A DNA stretch of 64,000 nucleotides from Chionoecetes opilio (Eukaryota; Arthropoda; Malacostraca; Decapoda; Majidae): assembly GCA_016584305.1 (NCBI GenBank), contig JACEEZ010002650.1, forward strand, positions 601,473 to 665,472. Reading direction: 5' to 3'. Positions 23,901 to 37,000 of this stretch are shown one piece after another (the first letter of the stretch is position 1; every line of letters begins with the position of its first letter). Under the pieces are notes generated by a model. It saw only the letters and a list, made by a program, of their open reading frames with translations. It was not told where the DNA came from and did not search any database. The position numbers and the translations under genes are program-made.

Positions 23901-26090
23901 CTAACCTCATGTATCGTCAACCGTCTAACCTAATGTATCGTCAACCGTCTAACCTCATGTATCGTCAGCCGTCTAACCTCATGTATCGTCAACCGTCTAA
24001 CCTCATGTATCGTCAGCCGTCTAACCTCATGTATCGTCACCCGTCTAACCTCATGTATCGTCAACCGTCTAACCTCATGTATCGTCAACCGTCTAACCTC
24101 ATGTATCGTCAGCCGTCTAACCTCATAAGACACTGTGGGAAAATCTGACGTTAAACAGAAAGATGATGATGATGATCACTACACTAAACAATATTTATAC
24201 TGTAAACAAAAGCCGATTCATGCAGAATACATGTCTCATAACCTATTCTACCTCTTGATCACCTATCTGAACACCTTATTCAATGTTACTAGTTAGACAG
24301 AGCTATGGTTCTTTTCATGCACCTCACTATAACACATAAGCTCCATTACCTCTTAACCCCTTCAGGCCCAGAGCGAAATTTCCATTGTAATTTGGGTACC
24401 AATAGAAGATTTTAGTGAATATAAGCAGTATTTTATAGTTATAACTTGTTTAGTATCCTTGTCCACTAACTCAATTGGTAATTCCTGTAAGTCTAGCGTG
24501 ATATGTATGAATAATAAAAAAATCTGTAAATCTCCAAGATCTACTTTTTTTTCCATGCCTTAGGCCTTCTCACAAATGTGTGAGTTGGCACTAAACCCAA
24601 AACATTAAAGCCACGAGTCACCTTTAACAGGCACTCAGATTACAGGGAGGGGAACTTTTAACCCCTTGAGACCCAGAACGTAATTGCCATTGTAGTTTGG
24701 GTACCATTAGACGATTTTTAGTGAATATAAGCAATATTTTATGGATATGACCTGTTTAGTATCCTTGTCCACTAGTTAATTTGGTATATTTAGTCACTTT
24801 TTGTAATTTTATGGCTAACAACAGACGATTTTATATAGCAAAGGAAAGATCTGGGAGTGAAGGGAAGAATTTAAGGGGAAATTTAAGTGTGGAAGACTGA
24901 GGTCCCTTGTATGATGGAAAGTTGAAGTGTTTCAGACCCTGTTGATAATGTGGCAAGGGACTGTAAGGGCTACAAAGCAAGCAGGAACCACCCCCAAAGC
25001 AATGTCAAAATATTGCTTAACCCCTTCACTGCGGCTGGTACAAATACGGTCTCTCAGCTATTTAGGGTTCACTGCGGCTGGTACATATATGGTTTCTGTA
25101 TTTAAACTGCGTGCTCAATGATATTATGGGTAAATATTCGTTGTGATAGGCTTGTATGGCAACAGTGTCAAGTGTTGCGATATAATATAACCTCTTTTTC
25201 TGCTTGCGTGAGTTAGTGTGACTAATAAGGTCAAGCGGTACAGTACGACGTGTTGACACTGCCGCGCCCTCTACTTCAATGGCGAGGCTAAATAGTCAAG
25301 ATATTCAACATATTCTTGATGGATATAAAACAGAAGTATGAATGAATGAATGAATGCATGAATGAAGCACTTATGTACCAAAATAAGCTGTATTATGTTG
25401 AGTAGTAAGTAGTTTCATTGTGCGTCTGGCAGCACGGTCACGGCCCTGTTGCTGCACTTTGACGTAACTCTTCACTTAGCTGGTAGCCTCCACCAAGACC
25501 AAACATAGATTTTCTGGTATGGAATGAGCATCCTATTCATTTGGGCACTTTAAAATATGATCAGTAATTATTTTATATTTTAATTAAACCTGCCGCACAG
25601 GGGGGTAGGCCTATGAATTTGATATCCGCAGTGAAGGGGTTAAATCCTGACGACTTAAAAAACAACAAAAAATTGTCTTAAATGCCGTGCAAAGGATGGA
25701 AGGCTATACACAATGTACAAAATAAAGCTACCGAAAGAAATTGACCCAACGACTACAATGAAAAGACAGATGGGGACTCATGCAACAACCTCCCCGGTGG
25801 AATAGAGATGGAGACCAAAGGCAACACTGCATTCTCACACTCACCAATGTCCTCGTCCTCCTCCCTCCACCTCCGCTTCCTCCACCTCCGCCTCCGCCTC
25901 CTCCGCGCCTCCCAGCAGTATGACGGAGGTGGACGGGGAGCCTGCTGACGCCTTCTTCCTTGAGGCACGGCGAGGAGCACCCTTGCCAGTGTCCAGCGCG
26001 TCCATGAAGTGACTCGCCTCCTCTGTGTCAAGGCAACGATGGGTGTTAGGTGTGTGGGTGTGTGTGTGTGTGTGTGTGTGTGTGGAGTGT

Positions 26091-26149
<59 letters not shown>

Positions 26150-28971
26150 AGATATGTGTGCAAGAGAAAACATTGTAAATATGGTGTTGGATCCATGGTG
26201 AAAGTTCTTTGAGATGAATACATACAGGTATACCTCGCTTAACACAAACCTCACTTTATGAATATTCAAGAGTTACGCACCAAATGTTTCGTAAATGTAA
26301 TGAAACCAAACGGGAAAATCAATGAGAACATAGGATTCTTTTCACACATTTTTCGCATGATGCATGATATTCTAGAAACATTACTTGTGCATTAAATGAG
26401 ATACAGCTAAGTATTAATTATCCGACCTTGGGGGGACCGAAGGTAGGTCGGATAATTGGAATAGTCGGATGTTCGGATATCACAGTAACCATAAACGTAA
26501 TATTGAACCAGTTGTTCACGGTGGACCCTCCAACTGAGCAGCTTCACACCACTGGGTTACAGGCAGTGGATGCCGATCCTCCCATTGACGAAACTGCACC
26601 CTCTCTTGACGAAGTCAGAGAGGCTGTAGCAAAGTTGAGGGGTGGAAAGGCAGCTGGTGTTTGTAATATCAGTGCGGAGCTCCTCAAAGCTGGGGGTGAG
26701 GCCATGATCCGCGGGTTGCATGCTGTCCTGACTGCCGTGTGGCAATCAGGTACCATTCCTCCTGACTGGAAAAGGGGGCTGGTTGTCCCTATCTGGAAAG
26801 GTTAAGGGGACCGTCAGGACTGCAACAATTACCGCGGTATTACACTGCTCAGCGTACCAGGCAAGGTGCTTGCCCATCTATTGCTGACACGAATTCGCAG
26901 TCATCTGGTGAAGCATCAGAGACCTCAGCAGTCTGGGTTCACGCCTGGTAAGTCAACAACGGACCGTATCCTAGCGCTTCGTGTCCTGGTGGAACGCCGA
27001 CGTGAGTTTCGACAGGGGATGCTTGCAGCCTATGTTGATCTCAAGAAGGCGTTTGACTCAGTGCATCGCGAGTCACTCTGGGATCTTCTGCGACTTCGAG
27101 GGATTCCTGCAAGGACTATTGGTTTGATAACTGGTCTGTATTCTGGGACAGAGTGCTGTGAAGTGTGGGGCAGGTGTATCCAGCTTCTTTCCTGTGAATA
27201 CAGGAGTGAGGCAAGGGTGCGTCCTTGCCCCATCACTTTTCAACGCTTGTATGGACTGGGTATTGGACAAGGTTGTAGATCAAAGTGATTGTGGAGCATC
27301 CGTCGGCAACACCAAGATCACTGATCTTGTTTTTGCCGATGATGCAGTAATCTTTGCTGAGTCGCTGGAGGTCCTGGTGATGGCTCTCGAGGCGCTGCAC
27401 GAGGAGGCAAAGCCTTTGGGACTTGAGGTCTCCTGGCTCAAGACCAAGGTCCAGGTATTTGGAGACTTACTAGATGAAGCAGTACAGTCTGTTCATGCGT
27501 GTGGCGAGGACATTGAGATCTTGGAAAGTTTTACATACCTTGGTAGCACAGTCCATAATGACGGCGGGTCACGTCAAGAAGTCTTACGGCGGATTGGCAT
27601 AGCCCACGGTGTTATGGACTCGCTCAGCGGGAGTATTTGGCGTTGTCGGTACCTGTGCAGGAGGACAAAGATCCGGATCTTCAAGTCGCTTGTGATCCCT
27701 GTCTTACTCTATGGTTGTGAGACATGGACACTAAATAGTGACTTGAAGAGACGAATCAATGCCTTGGGTAATAAGTGTCTTCGCAGAATCATGGTGTATC
27801 GCTGGGATGATTACGTGTCAAATCAGCGATTGCACCGTGAGACTGAATCGAGGCCTATTACCTGCATAGTCCGTCAGCGCCAACTTCGGCTATATGGGCA
27901 TGTGGCACGCTACCCTGAAACCGATCCTTCCCATCGGGTTGTATCTGTAAGAGACAATCCGGCGTGGAGGAGGCCAAGGGGGCGCCCACAAGGCTCGTGG
28001 CTGGGGCAAGTTGATGTTTCTTGTCGAGAGCTGCTTGGTATGGGAAAGGAGCCTGCATGGGAACTCGCGCGTGGTGACCCCCGGGAGTGGCGTCGTAGGG
28101 TGGGCGAGGCGACGCGCCCCCCGGCGTATGCCCCCAATGATTGATTGATTGATAAACGTAAGGACAAAATGGTATAGAACATAAAAGATGCAGCTCTTGA
28201 AGGCCGATCCAGTGGTAGACGCGAAAGTAAAATTCATGCATAAATAAAGCCACAAATCAATGTTGTCTAAAAACTATAAAAAAAAACTAAGTAAAATAAA
28301 TGGCTAAAACAAGACACAATGTGGTGGTGAAAAAAGTCGGTTGTTTGGACAAGTCGGATGTTTGGAGGTCGGATGTTGGGAATTTGGCTGTATAGGTGTA
28401 AATACTAACTGACAGAACAAGACTGACGTACCTATTCCAAAAACTTCTGGTACTCTCCAACATAAAATTTGTACATTCATTCACATTCAAACACACGCAC
28501 ATATCATAATCATATTTCTGTTTAACGTCAGCTTTTTCCATGTCTTATGAGGTTAGGTTAGGTTAGGTTAGGTTATTTTAGAGGTTAAGCACATTCAAAG
28601 ACACAATCACACACACACACACACACGATCACACACCCCAACTCTTGAGAAAAGAAGAGAAAGGGGAGATTTTATAGCAGTGTACAGAGCATCAATGGGT
28701 CTGAAAAAAATTGATAGAGAAGATCTGTTTGTGTGGGACGATAGAAGTACAAGAGGTCATGAGAAGAAATTGAAAAGGACAACATGCAAGAGGGACATAA
28801 AAAAATACAGCTTCCCGTATAGAAGCCTAGAAGCCTGGAACAACCTTGATGCAAAAGTGATTAATGCAAGAAGTATTCAGGACTTCAAAGGCAAGCTGGA
28901 TAATAGTAGATTTGGAGACGGGACAGTACGAGCATAACTCTTTTCCTGTACTGTATGTTACAACTAGGTAA

Positions 28972-29051
<80 letters not shown>

Positions 29052-32000
29052 GGGCCACTCACCAGAGAGCGAGTGCAGCCTGATGGACAGTTTGCGCTTG
29101 GGTTTGTTCTGTGTGGCCGAGGCGATGACAAGGTTACGCAGCCGGGTGGAGCGTGCCGTCTGTTCCTCCCTGCCTGACTGCTGCTTCTTCTTCCCACTGC
29201 CCTTCGGCCTGCCCCTGGGCCTCTTGGTCTGTGTCTTCTGTCCCATCTCTTGCCCCTCGCCACTCTCTGACTCTGTAGTGACTGAGACAGGGAAGAGACA
29301 GAGCATAAGGACTGGTGATGCCCCTCTGTGTATCTGTACCTATACTCCCCACACGTTAAGTTGCCGAAAATGTTGCCCCTTCACAGTCCACTTCCCCCCT
29401 TCCCAACGCACGGGATTGGCTGAGGTGTTGGGTGAGAATGCCTTACTCCAAGTTCCCCCCTAAAGCCCCAACACCCAACACCTCAGCCAATGCCGTGCGT
29501 TCCGAAGGGGGGAGTGAAGGGGCAACATTTTCGCCAACTTTACGTGCGGCGAGTATATTCCTCATCTTTGTTCCTCTAATCCCGAGTCCTTAAAGTCTGG
29601 TTTCCTAACTTGATTTCCAATGTTTTTTCTTTCTCTTAATCTTTATGGGCCTTTAGTGCTATAGAGAGGGGAGAGAGAACACTGTAACTGGTGGTGTCCT
29701 GTCATTTATCTGTAGGTAAGATTCTTCATCCTTATTCCTGTAATGCTGAGTCCTTTATGTTCCCAATGTTCTGTTTTTCTCTAGTCCTTATCCTAATTGA
29801 CCCAGATTCTGTCTTGGGTCACTCGTGCATTTGATTCTCTAAGCTGATTCTCCTGTTAACTACTCTTCTTTTCCCATGGCTGTTTCATTTTTTTAGTTTC
29901 ATTTAGACTGATTTTCCTGTGACCTACATAGCTTCTTTTCCCATGGCTGTTTCACTTCTGAGTTTCATTCTTCACTCTCCTCTGATTGATGGATTTAATG
30001 CCAAAAAGGGAAATATGCCAGACATCAGAGGTCATATGGCACTAGGGTAAAGCATAGAAAGGGAGGAGAGAGAGAAAGAGTGACACGTGAGGCATAGTCA
30101 ACAGGAGAAGCTTAAAAAAAGATTAAAGCAGCGATTAAAAGCACATACGCAGTTCTTACAAATTTCTGAGACTGAGATTTCTCCTCTGAACCAGTTTCTT
30201 TCCCCCATTGCTGTTTCATATTTTGAGTTTTATTCTTCCCTTGTTCAGTCTTTCATCTAGAGTCCTCACATCCTTGTCTTCACTAACTTGCCCTTCAGTG
30301 TTCTAGTTCGTCACTACAGATGTTTGGCTCTAGCTACAGAATGCTTACACTAGAATTCTACCAATACGCCCTCTCTATCCACTGCCTCAACCTCCTCCAT
30401 GCAGCCAGATCCTCTTCCACACACGGCCTAAGGCGCTACAAACACTACTATTCCATATCTGCTTAACCTGATAACTCATGATACTAATAAAATGGTGTCA
30501 TCTTTATTCACAGAAACAGGAAAATGACAGAAGACATAATGCATCACAGGCAGAACCCATTATATCCACTAGGCGCATGACAGGCAGAACCCATTATATC
30601 CACTAGGCCAATGACAGGCAGAACCCATTATATCCACTAGGCCAATGACAGGCAGAACCCATTATATCCACTAGGCGCATGACAGGCAGAACCCATTATA
30701 TCCACTAGGCGCATGACAGGCAGAACCCATTATATCCACTAGGCGCATGACAGACAGAACCCATTATATCCACTAGGCTAATGACAGGCAGAACCCATTA
30801 TATCCACTAGGCGCATGACAGGCAGAACCCATTATATCCACTAGGCGCATGACAGACAGAACCCATTATATCCACTAGGCGTATGACAGGCAGAACCCAT
30901 TATATCCACTAGGCTAATGACAGGCAGAACCCATTATATCCACTAGGCGCATGACAGGCAGAACCCATTATATCCACTAGGCGCATGACAGACAGAACCC
31001 ATTATATCCACTAGGCGTATGACAGGCAGAACCCATTATATCCACTAGGCGCATGACAGGCAGAACCCATTATATCCACTAGGCCAATGACAGGCAGAAC
31101 CCATTATATCCACTAGGCGCATGACAGGCAGAACCCATTATATCCATTAGGCGAATGACAGGCAGAACCCATTATATCCACTAGGCCAATGACAGGCAGA
31201 ACCCATTATATCCATTAGGCGAATGACAGGCAGAACCCATTATATCCACTAGGCGAATGACAGGCAGAACCCATTATATCCACTAGGCGAATGACAGGCA
31301 GAACCCATTATATCCACTAGGCGAATGACAGGCAGAACCCATTATATCCACTAGGCTAATGACAGGCAGAACCCATTATATCCACTAGGCCAATGACAGG
31401 CAGAACCCATTATATCCATTAGGCGAATGACAGGCAGAACCCATTATATCCACTAGGCGAATGACAGGCAGAACCCATTATATCCACTAGGCGAATGACA
31501 GGCAGAACCCATTATATCCACTAGGCCAATGACAGGCAGAACCCATTATATCCACTAGGCGAATGACAGGCAAAACCCATTATATCCACTAGGCGCATGA
31601 CAGGCAGAACCCATTATATCCACTAGGCGCATGACAGCAGAAACCCATTATATCCACTAGGCGAATGACAGGCAGAACCCATTATATCCACTAGGCGAAT
31701 GACAGGCAAAACCCATTATATCCACTAGGCGCATGACAGGCAGAACCCATTATATCCACTAGGCGCATGACAGGCAGAACCCATTATATCCACTAGGCGA
31801 ATGACAGGCAGAACCCATTATATCCACTAGGCGCATGACAAGCAGAACCCATTATATCCACTAGGCGCATGACAGGCAGAACCCATTATATCCATTAGGC
31901 GAATGACAGGCAGAACCCATTATATCCATTAGGCGAATGACAGGCAGAACCCATTATATCCACTAGGCTAATGACAGGCAGAACCCATTATATCCACTAG

Positions 32001-33980
32001 GCGAATGACAGGCAGAACCCATTATATCCACTAGGCTAATGACAGACAGAACCCATTATATCCACTAGGCGAATGACAGGCAGAACCCATTATATCCACT
32101 AGGCGAATGACAGGCAGAACCCATTATATCCATTAGGCCAATGACAGGCAGAACCCATTATATCCACTAGGCCAATGACAGGCAGAACCCATTATATCCA
32201 CTAGGCAAATGACAGGCAAAACCCATTATATCCACTAGGCGAATGACAGGCAGAACCCATTATATCCACTAGGCTAATGACAGGCAGAACCCATTATATC
32301 CACTAGGCTAATGACAGGCAGAACCCATTATATCCACTAGGCAAATGACAGGCAGAACCCATTATATCCACTAGGCGAATGACAGGCAGAACCCATTATA
32401 TCCATTAGGCGAATGACAGGCAGAACCCATTATATCCACTAGGCGCATGACAGGCAGAACCCATTATATCCATTAGGCCAATGACAGGCAGAACCCATTA
32501 TATCCACTAGGCGCATGACAGGCAGAACCCATTATATCCATTAGGCGAATGACAGGCAGAACCCATTATATCCACTAGGCGCATGACAGGCAGAACCCAT
32601 TATATCCATTAGGCCAATGACAGGCAGAACCCATTATATCCATTAGGCCAATGACAGGCAGAACCCATTATATCCATTAGGCCAATGACAGGCAGAACCC
32701 ATTATATCCACTAGGCGCATGACAGGCAGAACCCATTATATCCACTAGGCAAATGACAGGCAAAACCCATTATATCCACTAGGCGCATGACAGGCAGAAC
32801 CCATTATATCCATTAGGCGAATGACAGGCAGAACCCATTATATCCACTAGGCGCATGACAGGCAGAACCCATTATATCCACTAGGCAAATGACAGGCAAA
32901 ACCCATTATATCCACTAGGCCCATGACAGGCAGAACCCATTATATCCATTAGGCGAATGACAGGCAGAACCCATTATATCCACTAGGCGAATGACAGGCA
33001 GAACCCATTATATCCACTAGGCCAATGACAAGGGTTGCACAAGTGACTGCCTGCTCGCAACACAATATATGCTACACAATGTTAATGGTACACAGCTGGG
33101 GTATAATGTTAATGGTCCTAAGTTGGGGTATAATGTTAATGGTTAATGGTACAAAGGTGGGATAAAATGTTATTGGTCCTAAGTTAAGGTATAATGTTAA
33201 TGGTAAAACAGCCGAGGTATAATGTTAATGGTAAATTTTGGGTGTTACAATATCAATGAATTCACTTATTCACATGAACCCTACATAGCCAGGCCGTCAT
33301 GAAGGATGAAATAATTGCCCTGTGTGTGTGTAGTGTATCAATGCAGGGATGGAAGTTTAAAGTGATGGAAAAAAAAAAAAAATCAAGAATATATTTCCCA
33401 TAAGGATAGTTTTCTTTATCAGGTATTGATATTTTCAGGTATTTCAAGCTGACAATTTTTAGTTGGACAAGTTAAGGTGGGGTTGTGAGTCCTTAACCAT
33501 AGACTTCAAAATCTTGAGCCTTTCCTGAGTAACCTTTTCACTATAGTTTATTTTTTTGAACGAGGCGAAATATACATTCTATCTTCAAGTAATCGTCCAG
33601 ACCATTTCATCATTCCTGATGTAATGCAGTCAAAATATAGCCACTATCGAATATATCAACAATATGGTGTCACTTTTTGCATCCTGTCACCCGTTTTTAA
33701 ATGATCCGCAAATCAAAATCTGCAAATTCCCCGAGCTTCCAAAACGCTCCTTACGACTTGCAGACGACGCACCACGGCTCGGTGACATCACGAAAGGCAC
33801 CCCCCTCCCCCCCTCGGTAATACAGAAGCACGTAAACACAGTCATAAATATAGTACTTGAAGAATTTTGGGTGTTTCTGATATATTTTTTTTGCGATATG
33901 GCATATAGTACAGTAAAACCCTTATAACTCGGCACTGTATAACTCGGAATTTGACATAACTCGGCAAGGCAAAGACAGGG

Positions 33981-34014
<34 letters not shown>

Positions 34015-37000
34015 TATATATGCCTATAGCACGTGTAGGCAGTGAGCTCCAGGGGTGGGATGGTAGGCCCTGGAGGCTCACTCGAGGGCTGTGATGGTTG
34101 GCCCTCACCAGTGGTGGCGCAGGCAGGATTCTTATAGTGACACCTGTAATTAGAGGCTCATGCCGCCCCCCTGTGTCCTCCCATGCACTCGCAGTCGAAG
34201 GTAGAGTTAATGGACAGGGCATGTGGGTGTTCTTAGGCCACTTGACGGTGCAGAAAGATTTCAAGTGGATTTATGGGTTTCACTCGGGATTGAACTCGGG
34301 TTTTCGAGAACGCCACTCGGTGACGCTAACCACTCTGCTACCACCTCCCCTAGATTGCATCGCTTGGTTTTCACTCGGTATATCATGCCCTCACAACCTC
34401 TTGTGTGAACATGTAAACAGAAAGTCGGCAAAAAATAATGTATCTCGGCATATTGCTGTTATAACTGCATCTCTTTGCTTACACTCGGCAAAGCCTTAGT
34501 CGCATAAAGTAGTGTTTTTGTCCTTTTGACCTTTCCTGCAGGCTCAGGCTCTTCAATTTCATTGAAGTCTCCCTTCCTGCTGGAGACACCCTTGCGTGAT
34601 GGAGCTGACATCTTGAAATACAGTACTGTATGATGTAATCCCAAAACACGTAAAATAGGTGGCAAAGTAAAGCAAAGGTCAGGTACCAGCGCGTAGGCTG
34701 AGCCGTGTTTTTGTCGTCCAAGCACCGTCTTGGATTACGAATCCCAATCCAATAACACTTGCTGAAATGTGTGTTATACTACTTTGTGATATTGTTTGCA
34801 ATGTTTTGCATTGATTATTATTTCGGCTCCTACCAAGCTTCTTGTGTTTTTTAAGCAGAAACCAATCCTTTTTTAATTTCGACAAAAAACGGAATACGTA
34901 TCCAAGACGGTGCTTTGACGACATAAACACGGCTCAGCAGCTGACAGCCTACGCGCTGGTTCCTGACCTTTGCTTTACTTTGCCACCTATTTTACGTGTT
35001 TTGGGATTACATCATACAGTACTGTATATCAAGATGTCAGCTCCATCACGCAAGGGTGTCTCCAGCAGGAAGGGAATGGAATTGAAGAGCCTGAGCCTGC
35101 AGGAAAAGGTGAAAGTGCTGGCAAGGATGGATGTAGGTGCGTCCATGCGTGCTATTTGTGCTGAGTTTGATATCAAATCCAGCACATTCTACCCGTTCAC
35201 TGGTAAGTGTAGTTTTTATGCTTTGACAGTAAATTTTTTTTTTTTTTTTTTTTTTTTCCCCCCCCCCCCCCCCCATATCAGAGGAGGACATTGCATAACT
35301 CGGCACATTGAATAACTCGGCAAGGGCCAGAGCCCCTATCGTGCCGAGTTATAAGGGTTTTACTGTACTTGCATCCTTTACGGGTGCAGCAAGAAATCTG
35401 TGCATTTCCAGAGAGCTTAGCACCCGTTCCCGACCGATAAGGCCACAATATATGTGTGGAGACGGTTTGTGCGCCGGGGAAAGGCAGGTTGTGTGAAGCA
35501 GATTGTCAACCTCCCATGACGGCATCAGCAAGTTTCGCGCCAAGGCTGGAATGCGGATGATTTTTTTCCCGCGCTTTTTACATAAGTCGTGTTTTTACGG
35601 AAATATGGCGTGAAAATGAATGATTTTTTGTTTATTAGGTGTTTTGAATGAACATTCAACATAATTATGCAAAGAAAAATGGGTCTGGGCGATTACTTTT
35701 AGGTCTCTTGCTTTAATTAAAATTATGCCTATGTTTACCTGATAATAGGGTTAACTCTGATAAAATACAGCTGAAATTTAGATGAAGTGTAGTACACACA
35801 ACCCTCGTTTTCCCGGACTAATAGGGGGGAGCACTGATCCGGGAACCGCAAACGTCCGGGAATCGCAACAGTCCGAGGCCATTACCCACCCCCGGACGTT
35901 TACCCTACTCTAGTATTTACTGTCCGGCAACCGCCAATATCAACTACCCCGCCGCGGACTTTTACGTCACTTTGTTGTTGTTTTTAGGGCTGCGAGGATC
36001 CCTTGGGGAACACTATGAGCCCTGGTGATGTCCTATGATGCTATCACAGGCGCTGTAGTTGACCCGTCTTCCTCAGAAGGCACAGGTGAGGCGGATGACA
36101 GCATGTTGCCGGGAGGGGTGGACGCCAGCCCCCGCAAGCAGGGAGGGCAGGTCACAGGTGGCGACGTTCAGGGTGAGGAGTTGAGAGCGTAGCACTACAC
36201 GGTGGGAGTGGAAGCGCGGACACTGCAGCAGAAAGTGTTCAATAGTCTCAGAGATGTTCCTGCACCAGGGGCAGTGGGGGTCAGGGGACTGACGGAGGCG
36301 GTGCAGGTGAACCGTGAGTGTCGTGTGCCCAAATGTAAACAATACGACCGCTGAGCATGCTGCCACCTGGCGGGAGGCGCGGACACTGACCAGGGGTGAC
36401 AGGAGACGCTCGGACCGCCGGACAACTTTGTCGATTTACGGACTGATTTTGACCGGCAAATCCAATATCCGGGAAATGGAGGTCCGGGAAAATGAGGGTT
36501 GTGTGTATTCCCTTCTCCTGGCATCAAATATCAGTCAGTATGCAGCGAGGGGGCAGGATTTTTCACCTTGTAAAAAAAAACCGAGTAGAGACACATGTGA
36601 ACAAATAGGAAGAGATCATGGAGAGTACAGAGGTGGATGCACACACTAACCACTGTCCTCCACATCCAGTCCAGCCTTCAGCACCACCTCCACCTCGTCC
36701 TCCACTTCAGCCTCCGCCTCCTCCGCGCCTCCCAGCAGTATGACGGAGGTGGACGGGGAGCCTGCCAACGTCTTCCTTCTTGAGGCGCGGCGACCACCAC
36801 CCTTGCCAGTGTCCAGCGTGTCCATGAAGTGACTCGCCTCCTCTGTGTAGGGAAGGACTGGGGTTAGATGTGTGTGGGTGTGGGTGTGGGTGTGGGTGGG
36901 TGGGTGGGTGGGTGGGTGGGTGGGTGGGTGGGTGGGGGGTGGGGGTGGGGGGTTAGGTGCCAGGTTGCCGTCCACCGGGCAGGCCAAGATAGACATAAAG

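Larger units (their letters stand above)
26404..28390. mobile_element. TA MITE (family C, CAGCTAAG/CAGCCAAA ends) interrupted by a LINE
   Basis: Left part 26404-26500 (CAGCTAAGTATTAATTATCC...) and right part 28152-28390 (...GGATGTTGGGAATTTGGCTG) together match the intact 323-bp copy at 58775-59097. TA flanks both ends. The gap is exactly the LINE at 26501-28151. Confidence 0.85.
33911..35365. mobile_element. pogo/Tigger-like TIR element with foldback interior
   Basis: Ends CAGTAAAACCCTTATAACTC and its inverse GAGTTATAAGGGTTTTACTG, with TA outside (33909-33910, 35366-35367). Both arms carry repeated ACTCGGCA words. Inside are two divergent copies, in opposite orientation, of the start of a CENP-B-type transposase (about 34725 to 34540 on -, 34906-35190 on +). 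A SINE has inserted into the left arm (33981-34350). Confidence 0.8.

Noticed and set aside
23066..24148. Open frames of 284 (-) and 300 (+) codons, RQPSNLMC and HEVRRLTI repeats
   Set aside because: Products of the 24-bp array, open on both strands; flanks are a retroelement-like tail, not a gene.
30540..33030. 34-bp repeat array, spacing like CRISPR repeats
   Set aside because: No spacers and no cas genes; pure tandem repeat in an intron.
34287..34350. tRNA gene on - strand
   Set aside because: Poor T-loop match and a long SINE body with poly-A; treated as a SINE head.
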